Assembly: GCF_900101955.1 (NCBI RefSeq)
Contig: NZ_FNAQ01000002.1
Coordinates: 1 to 64,000 of the forward strand
DNA length: 64,000 nt
Direction of reading: 5' to 3'
Source of the DNA: Desulfuromonas thiophila
Lineage (GTDB): Bacteria; Desulfobacterota; Desulfuromonadia; Desulfuromonadales; Desulfuromonadaceae
The notes below the pieces were generated by a model. The model made no database searches, was not told the DNA's origin, and saw only the letters and a list, made by a program, of their open reading frames with translations. Shown here piece after piece: positions 43,838 to 51,360 of the stretch (positions are counted from its first letter, which is position 1; each line of letters opens with the position of its first letter). The translations under genes were made by a program, and so were the position numbers.

Positions 43838-45040
43838 ATGAAAGCCCCGGCCGCCATTCCAGCTGACCGCTGCCAGCGGGGCCGCGATGCCCTGAAGATC
43901 CTTCTGGGCGGCATGCTCGGACTGGTGGTGGCCATGGGGATTGGTCGCTTTGTCTACACGCCGATTCTGCCGCTGATGCAGCGTGATCTGGGTCTGAGTC
44001 ACGCCCAGGCCGGCGTGCTGGCCGGACTCAACTATCTGGGCTATCTGGCTGGTGCCATCGCCTGTTCCTGCGCGCCACAACTGTTGCGTTCGCGCAGCCT
44101 GGGGCTGGCCGCCCTGCTGACCAGCATCCTGACCACCCTGGCCATGGGGCTGACCACCTCGTTGCATCTGTGGGCGCTGTTGCGTCTGGCGGCCGGTGCC
44201 GCCAGCGCGCTGCTGTTCATTCTGATCGCCGCCGAGGTGGGAGACTCCCTGGCGCGACGCGGTTATGGGCACTGGGCCGGCAATCTTTATGGCGGTATCG
44301 GGTTGGGCATTGCCCTGAGCGGTCTGCTCGTGCCAGCTCTCGACCGGCTGGGAGGCTGGGCCGCTGCCTGGCTCGGCAGTGGGCTTCTGGCCGCCCTGCT
44401 GGCGTTGCTGGGTGTTGCGCTGGGGCGCCGCACCCGCCGGCTGCCCTGGGTGGCGCCGCCGGAGTTGGGCTCCCCGCAGGGCTTAAGACCCATCGCCCTG
44501 CTGGCATTTGCCTATTTCTGTGAAGGTCTCGGCTATGTGGTTTCGGCCACCTTTTTGGTGACCATTATCGCGGGCAACAGCCAACTGGCGCCTTACGCCG
44601 GCTACAGTTGGGTGGCTGTCGGTCTGGCCGCTGTGCCCTCAACACTGCTGTGGCCCCTGCTGGCGCGCCGGATCGGTTTCCGTTGTGCCTTGCTGGCGGC
44701 CTATGCAGTGCAGGGCGCCGGGATCTGGCTCAGCAGCCAGGCAACTTCATTGGCAGCTATCCTGTTTGTCGCTCTGTCCTTTGGCGCCACCTTTCTCGGT
44801 ATTGTGGCCCTGACGCTGGCCGAAGGCCGTCGCCGCCTGCCACGCAATCCGGCCCAGGCTGCTGCTGTGCTTACGGCCAGTTTCGGTATCGGTCAGATGC
44901 TTGGTCCCATGGTCGCCGGTTGGCTGGCCGATATCGAGGCCGGTTTTGCTCTGCCATTGCAGCTGGCGGCCGGCTGCGTTGCCCTCGCTGCCTTGCTGAC
45001 CCTGGTGGATCGTCGTCAACGCCAGACCTTAGACCCCTGA
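43838..45040 (+). CDS. MFS transporter, YbfB/YjiJ-like
   Basis: 400 residues and 12 predicted helices. The start after a short polar leader (GGMLGLVVAMGIGRFVYTPILPLMQRDLGLS) matches the YbfB/YjiJ subfamily of the major facilitator superfamily. The substrate is unknown. It begins 7 bases after glgP, so it is read from the glycogen operon; a sugar or organic-acid efflux role would fit but is inference. The tautomerase gene follows 21 bases later. Confidence 0.85.
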   Translation: MKAPAAIPADRCQRGRDALKILLGGMLGLVVAMGIGRFVYTPILPLMQRDLGLSHAQAGVLAGLNYLGYLAGAIACSCAPQLLRSRSLGLAALLTSILTTLAMGLTTSLHLWALLRLAAGAASALLFILIAAEVGDSLARRGYGHWAGNLYGGIGLGIALSGLLVPALDRLGGWAAAWLGSGLLAALLALLGVALGRRTRRLPWVAPPELGSPQGLRPIALLAFAYFCEGLGYVVSATFLVTIIAGNSQLAPYAGYSWVAVGLAAVPSTLLWPLLARRIGFRCALLAAYAVQGAGIWLSSQATSLAAILFVALSFGATFLGIVALTLAEGRRRLPRNPAQAAAVLTASFGIGQMLGPMVAGWLADIEAGFALPLQLAAGCVALAALLTLVDRRQRQTLDP

Positions 45041-45061
45041 TGACACAAGGAGGCCAATGCC

Positions 45062-45265
45062 ATGCCCTACGTCAATATCAAGATTACTCGCGAAGGTGCC
45101 ACCGCCGAACAGAAAGCCCGCCTGATCGAGGGCGTGACGGCTCTGCTGGCCAGGGAACTGGGTAAGAATCCCGCCACCACCGTGGTGGTGATTGACGAGA
45201 TTGATACCGACAACTGGGGCATAGGCGGCGAAAGTGTCACCGTTCGTCGACGCAGCGGCCGCTAG
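45062..45265 (+). CDS. 4-oxalocrotonate tautomerase family protein
   Basis: 67 residues. After Met removal the N-terminal catalytic Pro is exposed (MPYVNIKITREGAT), and LIEGVTALLARELGKNP plus VVVIDEI follow the 4-OT fold. The usual Arg residues near positions 11 and 39 are partly present (R11; K instead at the second site). The physiological substrate is unknown. AAGGAGG precedes the ATG; it is the last gene of the glycogen operon run. Confidence 0.85.
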   Translation: MPYVNIKITREGATAEQKARLIEGVTALLARELGKNPATTVVVIDEIDTDNWGIGGESVTVRRRSGR

Positions 45266-45477
45266 CGCTGCTTGTCCGTCCGGCCGGTAACGCTCCGGTT
45301 TTTGCGAATGGCAGGCCCCGCTTGGGATAAACGGTGCCAGAGGCGATGAAGGTTTATTATTGATGTGCAGGTTCGCTTTGCCAGCTTTTATGGTATTTTG
45401 CTTAACATGCAAACGGGACCGGCCCGCGATTTTTTTGAGCGGCCTGTAGGAGCAGCTGTTTTTCGGGGAGAGAGTGC

Positions 45478-47265
45478 ATGAAAAAGACGGAATGGAGGAA
45501 ATGGTTGGTGACGGTCGGCTGCTGCTTGCTGACGGCCTGCGGTGGTGGGGGCGGCGGCGGTGGTGGTGGGTCAGCCAGCACGCCGCCGCCGGTCGATCCG
45601 GGCGCGCCGCCGGTCGAGGCGGTCCGCCTGCTGAACGACAGCGGTATTCAGAGCTTTGGTGACGCCAACGCGAACAATCTGACCAGTGCTCCGGCCGGCT
45701 TTCCCTGGCAGGATGCCGCTCTGGGCCGTGATGCTGCAGCCGCGGCCGGCAGTTTGCAGAAAACCGGCGGTGGCGCGGCCGGCTTTGATTTCAGCCGTAT
45801 CGGGATTGATGGCGCGGTGGTCAGTGCCGCCGAACTGGGTAGCAAAACCTGGGTGGCGGTGCGCGATAACACCACCGCTCTGATGTGGGAGGTGAAGACC
45901 AACGATTACGGTCTGCGCGATGCCCGCTGGTTGTACCGCCGGAGTGCGGCGGCAGACGGAGCCGGGGTGCCGGGAGAGGACGATTGCATTGCCGACAATG
46001 GCTGTGATGTGGACAGCTACATTGCCCGGGTCAATGCTGCCGGATTGGCGGGTTATTCGGACTGGCGGCTGCCGACCCGTGAAGAGTTGCGCAGCCTGGT
46101 ACACTATGGTACAGCCGGTCCGGTTATTGACGGCAGCTATTTCCCGGACACGCCCAATGATAATACGGCTTACTGGACAGACACTGATGATCCGGCCAGC
46201 GAAACCGACGGCGGCGTGGTGGAAAATGCCTGGGTTACCGAGTTTTGCTGTGGCATGGAAGAATCCGTAAAAAAAGACAGTATGTTGCATGTGCGATTGG
46301 TCCGTGAAACCGGCTCCCCGGCACGCCAGACCCTGGTGACGCATGCGGATGGCAGTGTGACCCACCTGGCCAGTCAGCTGCGCTGGCAGATCTGCCCCGA
46401 GGGCCAGCTCTGGGATGCGCAGAACGGCTGCGGCGGCAGCGAAACCCTGACCACCTGGTCCGAGGCTCAGGCGCTGGCGGATGCGGTTTCCGGCTGGCGC
46501 CTGCCAACGGCCGATGAGCTGCAGTCCTTGGCCCGTTACTATCAGCTACGCCAGCAGCACCCGGAATGGCTGTTGCCGGATGCCTTTGCGGCCAGCGCGG
46601 TCGCCCACAGCTGGAGCAGTACCGCAGATCCGCAGGATGGTGACCGGGCGCTGGCGGTTGATTTCCGCAGCGGTGAACAGACCAGTCTGCTCAAGGAGGC
46701 GCCTGCTGTTGTTGAGGAAGAAGATGAGGGTGAGGGTGAGGAAACGGCAGAAGAGCCTGCCGAAGAGCCTGCTGAAGAGGTGTCAGAGGCCGAAACATTT
46801 GAACCTCAGGCGGTACGCTTGGTGCGGCAGGATCAGGTGAACTACTATCTGCAGGATAACCACGATGGTACCGTCACCGACCGGTTTAGCGGTCTGATGT
46901 GGAAGGTCTGTTCTGAGGGCCAGCTGTGGAATCCGCAAAGCGGCTGCATCGGCGTGGCGGCCCAGTTTGACTGGCAGGGCGCGCTGCAACAGGCGCAGAC
47001 GGTACGAGCTGCCGCCGAGGCGGGTTACAATGACTGGCGGTTGCCCAATATCAAGGAGCTGACCAGCATTCTCAACGCCGATCGCCTCGAACCGGCCAGC
47101 TATCGTGAGTCTTTCCCGGCCACGCCGGCAGGAATCTACTGGTCGGCCTCGCCCTATGCCGTTTTTCCGGCCTTTGCCTGGACGGCAGATTTTGCCGATG
47201 GCGCGCTGGCAGCGTTACTCAAGATGAGTCCACATCATGTGCGACTGGTGCGCGATGCCCGCTAG
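45478..47265 (+). CDS. DUF1566 (Lcl-like) three-repeat lipoprotein
   Basis: 595 residues. A lipoprotein signal ends in LTAC (Cys21) and is followed by a run of ten Gly. Three DUF1566-like units occur, each with WRLP and a closing HVRLVR or VRLVR: about 120-280, 285-460 and 455-595. Between the second unit's strands there is an acidic insert rich in EE and EEPAEEPAEE (about 412-440). Such proteins are surface-exposed and may bind sugars or polymers; the role here is not known. GGGGAGAGAG precedes the ATG. Confidence 0.8.
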   Translation: MKKTEWRKWLVTVGCCLLTACGGGGGGGGGGSASTPPPVDPGAPPVEAVRLLNDSGIQSFGDANANNLTSAPAGFPWQDAALGRDAAAAAGSLQKTGGGAAGFDFSRIGIDGAVVSAAELGSKTWVAVRDNTTALMWEVKTNDYGLRDARWLYRRSAAADGAGVPGEDDCIADNGCDVDSYIARVNAAGLAGYSDWRLPTREELRSLVHYGTAGPVIDGSYFPDTPNDNTAYWTDTDDPASETDGGVVENAWVTEFCCGMEESVKKDSMLHVRLVRETGSPARQTLVTHADGSVTHLASQLRWQICPEGQLWDAQNGCGGSETLTTWSEAQALADAVSGWRLPTADELQSLARYYQLRQQHPEWLLPDAFAASAVAHSWSSTADPQDGDRALAVDFRSGEQTSLLKEAPAVVEEEDEGEGEETAEEPAEEPAEEVSEAETFEPQAVRLVRQDQVNYYLQDNHDGTVTDRFSGLMWKVCSEGQLWNPQSGCIGVAAQFDWQGALQQAQTVRAAAEAGYNDWRLPNIKELTSILNADRLEPASYRESFPATPAGIYWSASPYAVFPAFAWTADFADGALAALLKMSPHHVRLVRDAR

Positions 47266-47305
47266 GTGCGTCGTCGTTGCTTCTTGGTGAGAGCAGCTAA
47301 AACCT

Positions 47306-47343
47306 GGGCGGCGTTCCGTGGTTACGGAACGCCGCCCGTGTTT
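47306..47343. terminator. Bidirectional terminator between the DUF1566 and glycosylase genes
   Basis: A perfect 14-bp stem GGGCGGCGTTCCGT / ACGGAACGCCGCCC with loop GGTT is followed by GTGTTTT on the plus strand and AGGTTTT on the minus strand, between convergent genes. Confidence 0.85.
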
Positions 47344-47882
47344 TATGTCGCGGGCGGTGTCGGGCGAGGATAGGGCCGCAGATGACTTTCCAGCGCGGCG
47401 CGCCAGCAGGCCAGTTTCGCGGTATAGGGCATGGAGGCGTGGGCCGGGCTGGTGGAGGGTAATTGCAGCACGCCGAGATTGAGGCGCTCGGGGGGCAGGT
47501 CCGGCCGGATCAGGCGTTCAAACAGCCGTTTTGCCGTGGCGCCATTGCACAGCACGCCGGTGATGCCGGGTTGGCTTGTCAGTAGCTCCGCCACGGCATT
47601 GGCCTGGGCCGATGCCATGACAATGGCCTGATCGCTGCTGCCCGGTCGTTGACAGCAGCGCAGTACATCCCACAGGGCGACGCTTGCCGTGGTGAGGGCA
47701 GCAAGGCGCTGCGGGTAGGGTTGCGTTGGATCGAATTGCAGAATGTCACCGAGCAGGCGCCAGAAGAGATTGCGTGGATGGGCATAGTATTGCCGTGCTT
47801 GCAACGAGGCCACGCCGGGCATGCTGCCGAGAATCAGCAGCCGCGGTTGTGGCGGCAGCAGCGGGGCGAAGCTGTGGAGCAT
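47343..47882 (-). CDS. Uracil/hypoxanthine-DNA glycosylase (UDG superfamily family 6-like)
   Basis: 179 residues from the chosen start. LLILGSMPGVASLQARQYYAHPRNLFW carries motif I (GSMPGVxSL) and the YYAHPRNxFW block of hypoxanthine-DNA glycosylases; LQLPSTSPAHA is the C-terminal motif II. It removes deaminated bases (hypoxanthine or uracil) in base-excision repair. MLHSFAPLLPPQPRLLILG matches the family start; longer in-frame readings up to 47942 exist but lack support. No clear ribosome binding site. Confidence 0.8.
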   Translation of the reverse strand: MLHSFAPLLPPQPRLLILGSMPGVASLQARQYYAHPRNLFWRLLGDILQFDPTQPYPQRLAALTTASVALWDVLRCCQRPGSSDQAIVMASAQANAVAELLTSQPGITGVLCNGATAKRLFERLIRPDLPPERLNLGVLQLPSTSPAHASMPYTAKLACWRAALESHLRPYPRPTPPAT

Positions 47883-47988
47883 GTCAGAGGGAGCTGGACG
47901 GGGCATGGCGATGGCTGGCGCGAAGTGATGCTGCACTGTCACCGGCAGCTGGCGCCCGTGGCGGCACCGCCGGCTTGGGGCGCAAGAT

Positions 47989-48021
47989 CAGCGGCGCTTC
48001 TGGTGGGCAAAAGCGCCGCTG
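47989..48021 (-). terminator. Hairpin downstream of thiC
   Basis: A perfect 11-bp inverted repeat (CAGCGGCGCTT / AAGCGCCGCTG) lies about 30 bases after the thiC stop. The T tract is minimal, so it may be a 3'-end structure rather than a classical terminator. Confidence 0.5.
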
Positions 48022-48051
48022 TGTTGTGATGACCGGGGCTGCGTTGGCGGA

Positions 48052-49359
48052 TCAGCTGGCGCGTTTCTTCAGTTCGTCGCGGCGATCATCCATGACCTTG
48101 ACGGCGCACAGATCACCGCACATGGTGCAGGCGCCGTGTTCGTCGGCGGCCTTGTTTTCACTGCGGCGGGTGCGGGCGCGGGCCGGGTCGAGGGCAAGTT
48201 CGAACTGCTTTTGCCAGTCGAGATCCTTGCGCGCCTGGGCCATGGCATGGTCACGATCGATGGCGCCGGGCACCTGCTTGACGATGTCGGCGGCATGGGC
48301 GGCGATCAGGCTGGCAATGACGCCTTCGTGAACGTCCTGCACGTTGGGCAGGCACAGGTGCTCACTGGGGGTGACATAGCACAGGAAGTCAGCGCCGGCC
48401 GAGGCGGCGATAGCGCCGCCGATGGCGCAGGCGATATGATCATAGCCGGCCGCCAGATCGGTGACCAGCGGCCCCAGCACATAAAAGGGCGCGCCGTGGC
48501 ACAGGCGTTTTTGCAGCTGGATGTTGGCCTGGATCTGGTCGAGGGGCACATGGCCTGGGCCTTCGATCATGACCTGGATGCCGGCATCCCAGGCGCGCTG
48601 GGTCAGTTCGCCGAGAATCAGCAGCTCCTGCACCTGAGCGCGGTCGGTGGCGTCCTTCAGACAGCCGGGCCGGAAGCCGTCACCGAGGGAGAGGGTAGCA
48701 TCATAGGGTTTGACCAGCTCAAGCAGGCGGTCGTAGTGTTCGTACAGCGGGTTTTCCGCATTGTTGAAGGTCATCCACTTGGCGGTAAAGGAGCCGCCGC
48801 GTGAAACCACCTCCATCAGGCGGCCTTCGCGATCCATCACCTCAAGGGTACGACGGGTAACACCGCAGTGGACGGTGATAAAGTCAACGCCATCGTCCAG
48901 GTGTTTTTTAATGCCGTCGAAGATCTCGTCAACGGTCATTTTGACCATGGCCTTTTTCTTTTTGGCCACGGTGTCGACGGCGGCCTGGTACAGTGGCACG
49001 CTGCCGATGCAGGCGTTGGTCTGGCCGATGATGGCGGCGCGGATTTCGTCGATCGGGCCGCCGGTGGACAGGTCCATGATGGCGTGGGCGCCGGCGGCAA
49101 CGGCGACGCGGGCCTTTTCCATTTCCTTGTCGATGCTGGTGTCGTCCTTGCTGGTGCCGATGTTGGCGTTGACCTTGGTGCGCAGGCCCTGGCCGACGGC
49201 CAGCGGCAGGCCGTTGGTGTGCTTGACGTTGTGGCAGATGCAGACGGTGCCCTGGGCAACACGGGCCCGCAGGGTCTCGGCGTCGATGCCTTCGATTTCG
49301 GCGGCCTGGCGCAAGGTGTCGGTGATGATCCCCTGACGGGCGGCTTCCATGAGCGTCAT
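48052..49359 (-). CDS. thiC: Phosphomethylpyrimidine synthase
   Basis: 435 residues of a radical-SAM enzyme that converts aminoimidazole ribotide to HMP-phosphate for thiamine. Conserved blocks: NANIGTSKDD, MDLSTGGPIDEIR, HCGVTRRTL, SRGGSFTAKWM, LGDGFRPGC, EGPGHVPLDQI and YVTPSEHLCLP. The C-terminal cluster motif reads CTMCGDLC (Cx2Cx3C), one residue shorter than the Cx2Cx4C of E. coli ThiC, as I recall for the short ThiC forms. It lies 39 bases after thiED, so it shares the riboswitch-controlled transcript. GAAAGAGGAAACC precedes the ATG. Confidence 0.95.
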   Translation of the reverse strand: MTLMEAARQGIITDTLRQAAEIEGIDAETLRARVAQGTVCICHNVKHTNGLPLAVGQGLRTKVNANIGTSKDDTSIDKEMEKARVAVAAGAHAIMDLSTGGPIDEIRAAIIGQTNACIGSVPLYQAAVDTVAKKKKAMVKMTVDEIFDGIKKHLDDGVDFITVHCGVTRRTLEVMDREGRLMEVVSRGGSFTAKWMTFNNAENPLYEHYDRLLELVKPYDATLSLGDGFRPGCLKDATDRAQVQELLILGELTQRAWDAGIQVMIEGPGHVPLDQIQANIQLQKRLCHGAPFYVLGPLVTDLAAGYDHIACAIGGAIAASAGADFLCYVTPSEHLCLPNVQDVHEGVIASLIAAHAADIVKQVPGAIDRDHAMAQARKDLDWQKQFELALDPARARTRRSENKAADEHGACTMCGDLCAVKVMDDRRDELKKRAS

Positions 49360-49398
49360 GGTCGGTTTCCTCTCTTTCGGGCCTTTTGAGGTGGGCGG

Positions 49399-50847
49399 TT
49401 AGTCCAGCTGCGGCCGCAGGGCGGCGGCAGCCAGATAATGATTGACCGGGCCATGTCCCTGGCCGTAGCCGGGAGCGTGGCGGATGGCGGTTTCAATGAA
49501 GGTTTTGGTCAGACGCACGGCCTCGGCCAGGGCAAAACCGCGCGCCAGCAGGGTGGCCACGGCGGCGGCGGTGGTGCAGCCGGTACCGTGGGTATGGGCC
49601 GAATCGAGCCGTTCGCCCTGCAACAGCAGGGTGGTCGTTCCCTGACGCAACAGATCGACGGGTGCGCCGGCCAGATGACCGCCCTTGATCAGCACATGGC
49701 GGGCGCCGAGCTGCTGCAGGCGGATGGCGGCCTGTTCCATGGCGTCCACATTGGTGATGCCACGACCTGTAAGGGCTTCGGCTTCGGGCAGATTGGGTGT
49801 GAGCAAATAGGTTTGCGGCAGCAGTTGGCTGATCAGGGCCTCGATGGCGTCCTGTTGCAGCAGGCTGGCACCTCCCTTGGCGATCATGACCGGGTCGACG
49901 ACGGTTAGACCGGCCTGGCCGCGCAGTTCCTCAGCAACGGTACGGATGATTTCGCTGTTCAGCAGCATGCCGGTTTTGATCACATCGGCGCCGAGATCAT
50001 CAAGGACGGCGCGCAGTTGCTGCCGCACAAAGTTGGCCGGCACGGCATGAATGCCACTGACGCCGAGGGTGTTCTGGGCGGTCAGGGCGGTGATGACGCT
50101 GCTGGCATAGCCCCCCAGCAGGCTGATGGTCTTGATGTCGGCCTGAATGCCGGCGCCGCCGCCACTGTCGGAGCCGGCGATGGTGAGAACCCGGCCGCAG
50201 GGGACGGGTTGGCGCCGGTGAAACAGCAGGGCCATTTCGCGGGCGGCCAGATCGGGGCGTGGGTCGGCCATCAGGGCCGACACTACGGCGGCACCATCGG
50301 CACCGGCCGCGATGACGGCGGGTAGGCCGGCGGCATCGATGCCGCCAATGGCGACGAGGGGCAGATCGACGGCGGCGCGGATGGCGCGCAGGCCTTCAAG
50401 GCCGATGTGAACGGCGTCGTTCTTGGTACGGGTCGGATAGACGCTGCCGACGCCAAGGTAATTGGCGCCTTCAGCCACGGCGGCCTGGGCCTGTGCTACC
50501 GTGCGGCACGAACGGCCGATGAGGGCAGCCGGCCCGAGCGCGGCGCGGGCGACGGCGATGGCGCCGTCCTGCTGGCCGAGATGAACACCATCGGCCATGC
50601 AGGCGCGAGCCAATGCGATATTGTCATTGATGATCAGTTGGGCCTGATGATGGTGGCACAACTGGCGCAGGCGCTGGGCAATGGCGAGTTGCTCGTCGAA
50701 GGGCCGGGTTTTGTCGCGGTACTGCAGCTGGCGGACACCGCCGCGCAGGGCGAGTTGGCAGCATTCGAACAGTCGGGCACTGTCGCTGGCGTCGGTGATG
50801 AGATAGAGACCACCAATGGTGGCATTGGAGCGGGGCGTCGTTGTCAT
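49399..50847 (-). CDS. thiED: Bifunctional thiamine-phosphate synthase / HMP-phosphate kinase (ThiE-ThiD fusion)
   Basis: 482 residues. ThiE occupies about 1-205 (GLYLITDAS, QLQYRDK, INDNIALARACMADGVHLGQ, GVGSVYPTRTK, AIGGI). ThiD follows at about 215-482 (VLTIAGSDSGGGAGIQADIKT, VDPVMIAKGG, LLTPNLPEAEAL, HTHGTGCTTAAAV). It makes HMP-PP and joins it to the thiazole. The ATG at 50847 is the first codon after the terminator T tract, with no ribosome binding site; it is kept because GLYLITD must lie near the N-terminus and in-frame readings upstream run through the riboswitch. Confidence 0.92.
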   Translation of the reverse strand: MTTTPRSNATIGGLYLITDASDSARLFECCQLALRGGVRQLQYRDKTRPFDEQLAIAQRLRQLCHHHQAQLIINDNIALARACMADGVHLGQQDGAIAVARAALGPAALIGRSCRTVAQAQAAVAEGANYLGVGSVYPTRTKNDAVHIGLEGLRAIRAAVDLPLVAIGGIDAAGLPAVIAAGADGAAVVSALMADPRPDLAAREMALLFHRRQPVPCGRVLTIAGSDSGGGAGIQADIKTISLLGGYASSVITALTAQNTLGVSGIHAVPANFVRQQLRAVLDDLGADVIKTGMLLNSEIIRTVAEELRGQAGLTVVDPVMIAKGGASLLQQDAIEALISQLLPQTYLLTPNLPEAEALTGRGITNVDAMEQAAIRLQQLGARHVLIKGGHLAGAPVDLLRQGTTTLLLQGERLDSAHTHGTGCTTAAAVATLLARGFALAEAVRLTKTFIETAIRHAPGYGQGHGPVNHYLAAAALRPQLD

Positions 50848-50877
50848 AAAAAAACCGCGGCCGGCAACGGGCGCGGT
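50848..50877 (-). terminator. Riboswitch expression-platform terminator before thiED
   Basis: On the minus strand ACCGCG ... CGCGGT encloses a partly paired loop and runs directly into seven T residues, after which the thiED ATG follows immediately. A second hairpin (CAGACAG / CTGTCTG) lies between it and the aptamer. Confidence 0.75.
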
Positions 50878-50914
50878 CGAGACAGACAGTCCCAAGGGGC
50901 TGTCTGGTTCTGGT

Positions 50915-51001
50915 CGCTTCCCTACGCCGGCATGATCCGGATCAGGTTCCAAGGGTCGTCCGTCGAGGACTCTCAGTGAATGAACTTCACTCCCCCAGCT
51001 T
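50915..51001 (-). promoter_or_regulatory. TPP riboswitch aptamer (THI element)
   Basis: On the minus strand the conserved parts appear in order: GGGGAGTG, CACTGAGAGTC (CTGAGA core), GACCCTTGGAACCTGATCC, and GATCATGCCGGCGTAGGGAAGC. P1 can form between AGCT at the 5' end and AAGC at the 3' end. Binding of thiamine pyrophosphate should favour the terminator before thiED and shut off thiED-thiC. Confidence 0.95.
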
Positions 51002-51038
51002 CATGTCCTACAGGTTGTGATTGCTGACTGTGCAGGTC

Positions 51039-51067
51039 AGCCTATGTCATCCGGCAGGTGCTGTCAA
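51039..51067 (-). promoter_or_regulatory. Promoter for the thiED-thiC operon
   Basis: On the minus strand a perfect TTGACA is followed after 17 bases by TAGGCT (weak -10). Transcription would begin about 30 bases before the riboswitch aptamer. Confidence 0.55.
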
Positions 51068-51360
51068 CCGCCATTGTCGTTGGCCGGAAGGCCAAAAAGT
51101 GCTTTTTTGTTGCTAAATTGATGTTGTCCATTGGCTGGGCTGGACAGTTGAGGCCGCAGGCGGCTGGTGCCGGTGAGGGTTTTGTGGGGGGCTGGTCAGA
51201 ATTTTGTTATGCGTTTTTGCTGGATTCCGCCGGGTGAAAAGCGCTAAAAGGATGATCTAAGTTGCCGACAGCATGAAAATTTTGTTTTTCGTGAAAAGCT
51301 CAGGGATGTGTGGGCAGGAGTTGACACAGCCGGCGGTCCGGCCGGGGGGAGTGGTGCGCG
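51068..51360. other. Divergent region between the thi operon and the GGDEF-EAL gene
   Basis: No gene is supported. A small hairpin TTGGCC-GGAA-GGCCAA lies at about 51080-51095. A T/A-rich segment at about 51185-51300 may hold the promoter of the GGDEF-EAL gene, but no convincing pair of elements was found. Confidence 0.4.
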
